Source: Anthostomella pinea (Eukaryota > Ascomycota > Sordariomycetes > Xylariales > Xylariaceae). From it: 64,000 nucleotides of DNA. Each line of letters opens with the position of its first letter. Within the stretch, counting starts at the first letter, position 1. A program made the position numbers and the translations under genes. Of this stretch, positions 58,299-64,000 are shown one piece after another. Below the pieces are notes generated by a model. The model searched no databases. It saw nothing but the letters and a program-made list of their open reading frames with translations, and was not told the origin of the DNA. The DNA is taken from positions 1,984,001 to 2,048,000 of the forward strand of contig CAUWAG010000020.1 of NCBI GenBank assembly GCA_963556695.1, read 5' to 3'.

Positions 58299-59309
58299 TC
58301 ACGTGGTCTTCCCGACTGGCTCGCCCAGGAACCAAGACAAGACTGTGAGAGTCTCTCCCCAGCACGCATCCGTTCCCCGATCGAAGTTTATGATCGGCGT
58401 CCTTTGCACATGCGTAATGCCCCGAGCACCGTCCACATAGGCCTGTACAACGCGTAGCTTCCTGCCCGAGACAGAGACGATAGTGACCTGTAACCTAGTA
58501 AGCGTGTGGCCTCGATCAAATGCTGAAAAGAAGGGTCCCGACATACGGGGATCACGTGATGATGGCTGTACTGCGGTTTCGCCAGGCGGTTGAGCATGAT
58601 CATGAGCAGACACCACACTTCACCCCACAACAGCGCGTTGTTCTCGAGGGCATCTTGGTTCGCGAGAAATGCTGTGACGTGTGGCTTCGACACATCCAGA
58701 GCCTCTAGAAGAAACATAATATCGAACTGGTGAGTATCACTGCTACGGTGGAGATTCTTCATGCCACCCCCGGAGCTGGCACCCCAGCGTTAGCACGGCT
58801 GTCACAGAGAGGTGGGTCACAGCGTTCAGAATGGATTTTACGTACTCGAGCATTCGCCAGATGGTACCTTGAGCGGGATTCTGAGCGTGCGGTCCCAATA
58901 CCAAGCCTGAACTGCTTTCCTCCCCCTCTGGATTACTTAGAAGCAGCAGAGACTCGAAAAAGATGCTCATGAAGCGGGCTCCATGCCAGCTCAAATAGGC
59001 CGCATCGTCCAAACGGCTGATCTGTGGATACTGGCGAAGTCTATGCTGCTGGGCGATGGCGACAACAGATTTCCAGGGATGCATGCGGAGGAATTGCTGG
59101 CCGTCACCAGCCGCCTTCCCAGTGGTGAACTCGAGGGCAATGCAGCGGATACCGAGGCTGCTGATGTCCTGATTGTCGAGGTGTACGTGCTGGTGTTTCT
59201 GCAAGTACTTGAGACTCGTGGCGAGATGCTGAATCTTCGGCTCCAGTGGGGGATACGCGCTCGGAGGAGCGGACGGCGCTGAGCCCTTCCCTCTGTGTCG
59301 ACCAAACAT
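58299..59309 (-). CDS. hypothetical protein, three exons, 293 aa
   Basis: Exons 59309-58846, 58775-58547 and 58487-58299 join without frame error. Intron 1 (70 nt) has GTACGT, a GCTAAC branch and TGCCAG; intron 2 (59 nt) has GTATGT and TTACAG and joins HVIP to VTIVSVSGR. The protein starts MFGRHRGKGSAPSAPPSAYP; an upstream in-frame Met at 59399 would add 30 residues. The body looks helical: KIQHLATSLKYLQKHQHVHL, then FDIMFLLEALDVSKPHVTAF and NNALLWGEVWCLLMIMLNRL. The C-terminus is beta-like (VTIVSVSGRKLRVVQAYVDG). There is no signal peptide. I recognise no domain. Confidence 0.7.
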
Positions 59310-60347
59310 GGTGGTTGTCTGGAATGGAGCTGATGATGGTGCGATCTGGTCTGTTGGGCATGGCTGGGAACAATTTGGCCTGGAACGGGTGGAAGGCATC
59401 GATGCGACTTATTATACCACACTCGATGTGGAGTACAGCAGGTGTGGGTGATTTGGTCGGTCGGCGTGGTAGGTAGGGTGTGGTGTGTGGTGTGTGGTGT
59501 GCGGTGTGTGGCATTGGAAACGGACAAGACGGATGTTGGTTCCAACCTTGAGGTCCAGAATACCTAGGTACCTTCACTGTGACGCGCCCGTGCGCGCCGT
59601 TGGTCATGTTGACAGTTGGCTCGCCGCCAATCAGGTACCAAACGTCTGGAACGGCGGGGCCTTGTGGGTCGTCACAGCAACGACCCGGCGCTTGCATGAG
59701 GCTGACATGCAGCTGACAGGCAGCTGACAGGCTAGAAAAGCAGGAAAGGTGCGCGGCTAGCCCAGCCCGACCTTGAGGCTGCACCTTAGGGGTCTGTCAC
59801 ACCGGTCGGTCTATCAGGTCGTTCCGGGTCCTGGATCCTGATCGAAGACGGAGACCCAGGACCCTGATCGAAGAAGAAGACAAGGACGAAGACCGCAAGG
59901 CCGCATAGCCCCCCGTCTCAAGCAAGCACGCGCGCGCCTGTTCTCACAGCCTGTCAGGTCTGAGGGAGGTCTGCCCCCAACGACACTGCTCAACACCCAA
60001 TTATGCTGCTCATGCTGCCGCTACCGCTGCCTCACCTGGGGCTGGCGCTGCTCACACACAACCCGCGTCCTTCGCGCAGCAAATGGAATAAATAGCCTGA
60101 GATCATCGTCGACCAGAGAAGCGACAAGAGTAGCAACCAGAGCATCAAAACAAAACGATACTGGCGTACTGGTTCCCGGAGTCAACGACACCACCGGTCT
60201 CAAGTCACTATTTCTCGATATACCTACAAGGGCTTATTCCAGCCTGTCCATTTCAGTCGACCTTCTGACGCCTACACTGAAGGTCCAAAAGCCTCCGTAC
60301 GCGCCCCCACCCCCTCCAACAAGCGAGAAGTACATACGTTCTGGATC
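59310..60347. other. intergenic region between divergent genes
   Basis: About 1 kb serving as promoter space for the minus-strand three-exon gene and the plus-strand nuclease-like gene. Short GTGTGGTGT repeats lie near 59476-59513. One copy of the GCTTATTCC motif is at 60232-60240. Confidence 0.5.
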
Positions 60348-60420
60348 GAATAAGCACCATGGAATAAGCAGCTCCAACTCAGCGAGCCATCTTGGACGCT
60401 TATTCCATGGTTCTTATTCC
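60348..60420. repeat. hairpin repeat, left of nuclease-like gene
   Basis: The left arm 60348-60369 (GAATAAGCACCATGGAATAAG plus C) is complementary at 21 of 22 positions to 60398-60420, with a 28-bp loop. Each arm contains two GAATAAG units. A diverged direct copy lies at 61966-62039, after the gene. The homology extends about 70 bp upstream of both (TACACTGA, CTCCGTACGC). Confidence 0.85.
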
Positions 60421-60480
60421 ATTCGAATGATTATAGCATCGGTATCTGACAATGGATAGAGACGTGCCGGACGGAGACTT

Positions 60481-61748
60481 ATGGGGGGTGATTATATCAA
60501 CATGTTTGATAAGGTTCCAAGAAGTGAGAAAAACTGGGAGGACCTGGCCACGAAGCACGGATTGCAAAATGCTTCTCTCCACGACGGATTTTCCTGCTCG
60601 TCAGCCTCCGGCATTGAGGATCAGCCCTTCCTCCTCCTTCGCATCATTTGGCCTCGGACGGCGACGCTAGAAAGCTTAAATTTGAGCTTTTGGAAGAAGT
60701 GGGTAGATGGAGACAACTTCGGGCAGGCCAAGACCATCCTGGAGAATCAAACACCCGGTTGGAAGTCCTACATTCGGTCCCTCGGCCAGACACAGCAGCA
60801 GTTGAAGGCCACTGGCTTTGCCGGGCTCGAAACCTTCTCCTTGGTTCGTCATCATCAGCTTGCCTCGCAAAACTTCGTCGACAACACCGCCTCATTCATC
60901 CAGAAGCTGGACTTCACTCCGGTCGCAATGAGAACGCGGGCCCATGCTGCGCTTTCAAAGCCAGTGTCGCAGCCGACTACGCCAACGCCCAGCAGGAATG
61001 CCCCTAAACTCGAGGATCTCTTGGAAGATCTCGATGTTTCCCCTCGAGGCGATCTCCCTCCCCGTCCTGAGACTCCCTTCCCATTTGAACCATTTTCGCC
61101 TCTAAGTGGCGCACTCGCCGATCAGTTCAAAGCGATCCAGGATGAGCAGATAGTGAACACGGCTCTCATTCTTTACCTCGATGCCTTGATCATTCACTGC
61201 ACCCGGGTTCGGGGGCAGTGGTCTCTTCATCGGCGCGGTTTTATAGCACGGAATAAGAATTATCAGAAGACGTATGAGGCGAGGGTAGATGGCTTGCTTC
61301 AAAAGGACGTCACCGGCGAGCCGCTCGCTATCCTTGAAGTGAAGCCATTCCTTCGCTATCAAAAAGGGGAGAGTACGAAGTCCATCAAGAAGCAAGAGGG
61401 GGCCCAGATGGCGGCATGGATTAGCCAACACCCACCGCCTCATCTACAGGTTATGCGTAGACAGAAGTCGAGAACTGCGTAAGTCACACGCATCTGTTTC
61501 TCACCGCAGTGTGGATGGCCGCTAACCTTATACCTGCCAGTCGAATGCTTATATCTCAGGACAGGCACGAGATCTATCTGACATTCGCGAGCTTCGATGC
61601 TTCCTATGTAGACTACATGCAACACAGAACTAATCAGTCATCCCTGTTGGAGATGTGGGAATATGGGCCTTTCCTCATCAGCGAACCCGAGCACATGAAG
61701 ACACTGGGCGTGGTGGTGTTGGCGTATGTTCTCCAGGTGTGCTGCTGA
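60481..61748 (+). CDS. PD-(D/E)XK nuclease-like protein
   Basis: Exon 1 (60481-61478) and exon 2 (61541-61748) flank a 62-nt intron (GTAAGT, GCTAAC, CCAG); the product is 401 aa. The first 150 residues are an alpha/beta region (QPFLLLRIIWPRTATLESLN). A Pro/Ser/acidic linker follows (residues about 160-210). The C-terminal domain has the PD-(D/E)XK pattern YEARVDGLLQK...AILEVKP: Glu266, Asp270, Glu286 and Lys288, followed by a helix with KKQEGAQMAAWIS (Gln305, Gln309). Exon 2 supplies the last strands (HEIYLTFASFDASYVDYM). This motif set belongs to the nuclease superfamily found in many fungal accessory proteins, where the role is mostly unknown. Nuclease activity is inferred, not shown. The gene sits between two direct copies of a hairpin repeat. 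An alternative ATG at 60452 is out of frame. Confidence 0.75.
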
Positions 61749-61965
61749 AACGCAAGCCACAAGAAAGGGCTCGATCCAGCGGGACTTGTGTACCTTAGCT
61801 TATGTCATCGCTCGCATTACTTTCCCGTGGTCACGGGGTATATAGGGAGTCTATTGCAATTGTCTGTCGAACTGACCGAAGGCCTTACGCATGCTCGATA
61901 CACTGAGCCCCCATAAGTCTCCGTACGCCACCCGTCTAGCAAACAACGGTAGATTTATCGAATCA
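61749..61965. other. short region after nuclease-like gene
   Basis: Includes the start of the second repeat block (TACACTGA at about 61899 and CTCCGTACGC at about 61917). No gene. Confidence 0.5.
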
Positions 61966-62039
61966 GAATAAGCACCATGGAATAAGCATTGGGAGTGACG
62001 TATCAAACCAGAGCTGCTTATTCTGTACGCTTATTCCAG
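61966..62039. repeat. hairpin repeat, right of nuclease-like gene
   Basis: GAATAAGCACCATGGAATAAG (61966-61986) is identical to the left copy. The opposite arm 62015-62039 (TGCTTATTCTGTACGCTTATTCCAG) is more diverged. The loop is unrelated to that of the left copy. Confidence 0.85.
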
Positions 62040-62449
62040 TATTTCCTACTATCTCATGGCGATCTGGAGTCTTGCCAACATGCGCGCACGGAGCCTTATG
62101 AGAGCTGAGTGTAGCTACATGTACTGCATGCTTTAATTGCAGAGGGGCCGGACGAGGCGACTTACTTTGATTGTAGGGTGAGGTGCGGCAAATGCGGCAA
62201 ATGCGGCAGCAACGTTTATCGCAGTGCCAAGTGTTGCCCGGCTGTAATGACTGCACAACGATGCGGGTGGGTTGAAGGTTGGAGACGGCCAGTTATTTTA
62301 CCGAGTGTGAGAGCCGATGGAGGACGAGAGAAGCTGCGGCAGATGTCGACTGCGAGTTCCCGTCGCCTGGAGAGTGATTATCACCGTCGCTTGCACCGTC
62401 AATTTGCTTGAGGCCTTATACTCCTCTCGGGAAGACGACTCTCCTTGGC

Positions 62450-63143
62450 TCATTCATATTGCCAGCATCCATAGTCGGAATCGCTGCCGATAAGGGACAA
62501 GCCGATTGCGTCGATGCAATCAGTCAGGTTGAAGCTCTCGGTCTTTGCGTACAAGGCGTAGCTTGCGCCGGTATTGTTCAAGTAGTCGGGGATGTCGGGG
62601 CAAAGCGAGAGGCCGCCAAAATTGGAACCGTCGTTGGCGAGGAAATTGAGAACCTCCACCTGGGTCTCGGGGCCGCAGTCGTCCACGATGGTCTGGTGGA
62701 ACCATCCACCGATGAAAGCGCCGTTAGGGATGTAGGCGGAGTGGGCGACGGTGTACTTGACCAGTCCAGTAGGGTCAACGTAGATCTCCTGGCCGCCGTG
62801 GACCTCGACCTGATCCCCGCGTGTTAGCAAACAACGTGGTCTTATTGGTACATGAGGTGAGCTGCAGAGTGATTGGTGGGCAATGGTATTGAAAGCGTGG
62901 TGAGGCGCAGGTACATACCGCCATGCCGGTCATCCCGTCATAGACCAGTGTGCCGTGGACCTCGGGACATTTCCCACTGTTCTCAGGGCAGTAGGTGGCT
63001 GGGCCCGAGATGCCGGTGTAGAAGCCCGAGCCGGCAGCTTGCATCGAAGCTCCGTCGATAACAGTGCCGGGGGCGAATGCTGCGATGGAATAGGCTGTGG
63101 CCGAAGCGAAGCCCGGCAGGGTCAGAGCTGCCAGGAATTGCAT
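62450..63143 (-). CDS. secreted protein of the fungal IgE-binding-protein type
   Basis: Exon 1 (63143-62919) and exon 2 (62809-62450) join across a 109-nt intron (GTATGT...ATCAG), giving 194 aa. The signal peptide is MQFLAALTLPGFASATA. Conserved family stretches follow: YCPENSGKCPEVHGTLVYDG, GGQEIYVDPTGLVKYTVAHS, AYIPNGAFIGG, then LCPD, LTDCIDAIGLSL and a terminal YGCWQYE. There are six Cys after the signal peptide, expected to form three disulfides. This matches small secreted proteins annotated as IgE-binding or cell-wall-associated in ascomycetes. They are extracellular and their function is largely unknown. The gene is intact and its start fixes the signal peptide. Confidence 0.85.
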
Positions 63144-64000
63144 GTTTGCTCGGTCGAAGATGGATCGCCGAGGTTAGTTGCAAGGCACACGGTTGCGGTC
63201 TGTTTCTGGGTGCAGGGTTGAGATCAGTGAGGAGCTCTGATATTAGATTGTAACTTCAATGCTAAGATGGCGGTATGGAAAAGTGATTCAATTAGTTCTG
63301 GTGGGATGTGAAACGAGTGACTGGTTGGTGGACGAGTGTGTGGGTGTGGGTGTTTGAGCTGGGGAGGAGACGGAGACGGCAGACAAACTGGAGGTGAAAA
63401 ACAGAAACGTTGAGGGGAGGGGAGTACCTGAGTGCCTCCTGCTTCCTACTTTCGTGTGGTGTCGCTCCTTCCAAAAACACACGTATCGCGCCTTCTCACT
63501 CCACCAGCTGATGCCTTCATTTCCTTATCGATCAAGACTCCCGTCGTTTGGCACTTGTGGGGTGGAAGGCGCGAAGACAGCGCTTACAAGACATGGAGGC
63601 ACCTGGGGCTGTTCATACCTCAATAGGAAGTGTCACCCTCTTTGGGCTCATCGTGGAATCAGCATGGTAAGGTACATTCGAGGATGAGTGACGTGATCCC
63701 ATCTGTGTAAGTACGTTACATACGAGGTAGGCATCATCGTTCTCATTGTGTCAATGAGCACCCTCGACAGCACCATGAGATCAACCATCTTGAGTGGCCC
63801 AAGTAGAGCCATCCAAAACTATTACATATATTCAGCGCGCTCTATCTGCTGCTACTGGGCCGCACCGTGGTCTCGTTCGACAACTGAACGAGCCTCTCAG
63901 CACTTTAACAACGGCCATCGCCAAGATACGCCCCCTATGTCAGAAGCTCATGAATCCTTGCTTTAACATTCGAAGTCCCGTAGTCTGAAGCTTGAAAGCA
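63144..64000. other. intergenic end of window
   Basis: Upstream region of the secreted-protein gene. Short GT-rich stretches near 63330-63356. No supportable gene up to the window edge. Confidence 0.5.

Overview
The window is nuclear DNA of a filamentous ascomycete (Pezizomycotina, probably Sordariomycetes). The evidence is short spliceosomal introns of about 59-125 nt with GTAAGT/GTATGT-like donors and CTRAC-like branch sites, intergenic gaps of 1-4 kb, fungal protein families (DEF1, copper-fist regulator, reducing polyketide synthase, GPI-anchored repeat protein, Pogo/Fot1-type transposon) and widespread C-to-T damage of the kind caused by repeat-induced point mutation (RIP). I cannot assign a genus.

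Layout. 0-13 kb is gene-poor but has intact housekeeping genes: an unknown 424-aa protein, the RNA polymerase II degradation factor DEF1 (followed by a curious in-frame 3' extension), a long intergenic stretch with a Pol III-like unit and a hairpin repeat, and a copper-fist transcription factor with a C-terminal Cys-rich motif. 13-17 kb holds two decayed F-box genes. 18-28 kb has a ring-cleavage dioxygenase relic, an NmrA-like reductase, a D-2-hydroxyacid dehydrogenase, a collapsed sugar transporter, a possible Cys-rich secreted protein, a GPI-anchored protein with an 11-residue repeat and an unknown 482-aa protein. 30-37 kb contains a frame-broken gene, a glutathione transferase and an F-box protein.

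37-45.5 kb is the most striking degenerate region. A highly reducing polyketide synthase (AT-DH-MT-ER-KR-ACP, minus strand) carries at least five in-frame stops and a frameshift. Its AT active-site motif is destroyed, and upstream of it the gene dissolves into very AT-rich DNA where the KS domain should be. Next comes a 1-kb array of about 250 TAAA/TACA tetranucleotides that never loses register. 46-56 kb is accessory: a TIR-bounded Pogo-type transposon of 1935 bp with TA target duplication beside a broken chromodomain ORF, several broken ORFs and a tandemly eroded gene tail.

57-64 kb carries a tRNA-like element, a small secreted protein, an unknown three-exon gene, a PD-(D/E)XK nuclease-like gene and a secreted protein of the fungal IgE-binding type. 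The nuclease-like gene lies between two related hairpin-containing direct repeats and is the best candidate here for an undescribed mobile or regulatory unit. The genes do not form an obvious working cluster; the polyketide synthase is dead and no tailoring genes sit beside it.
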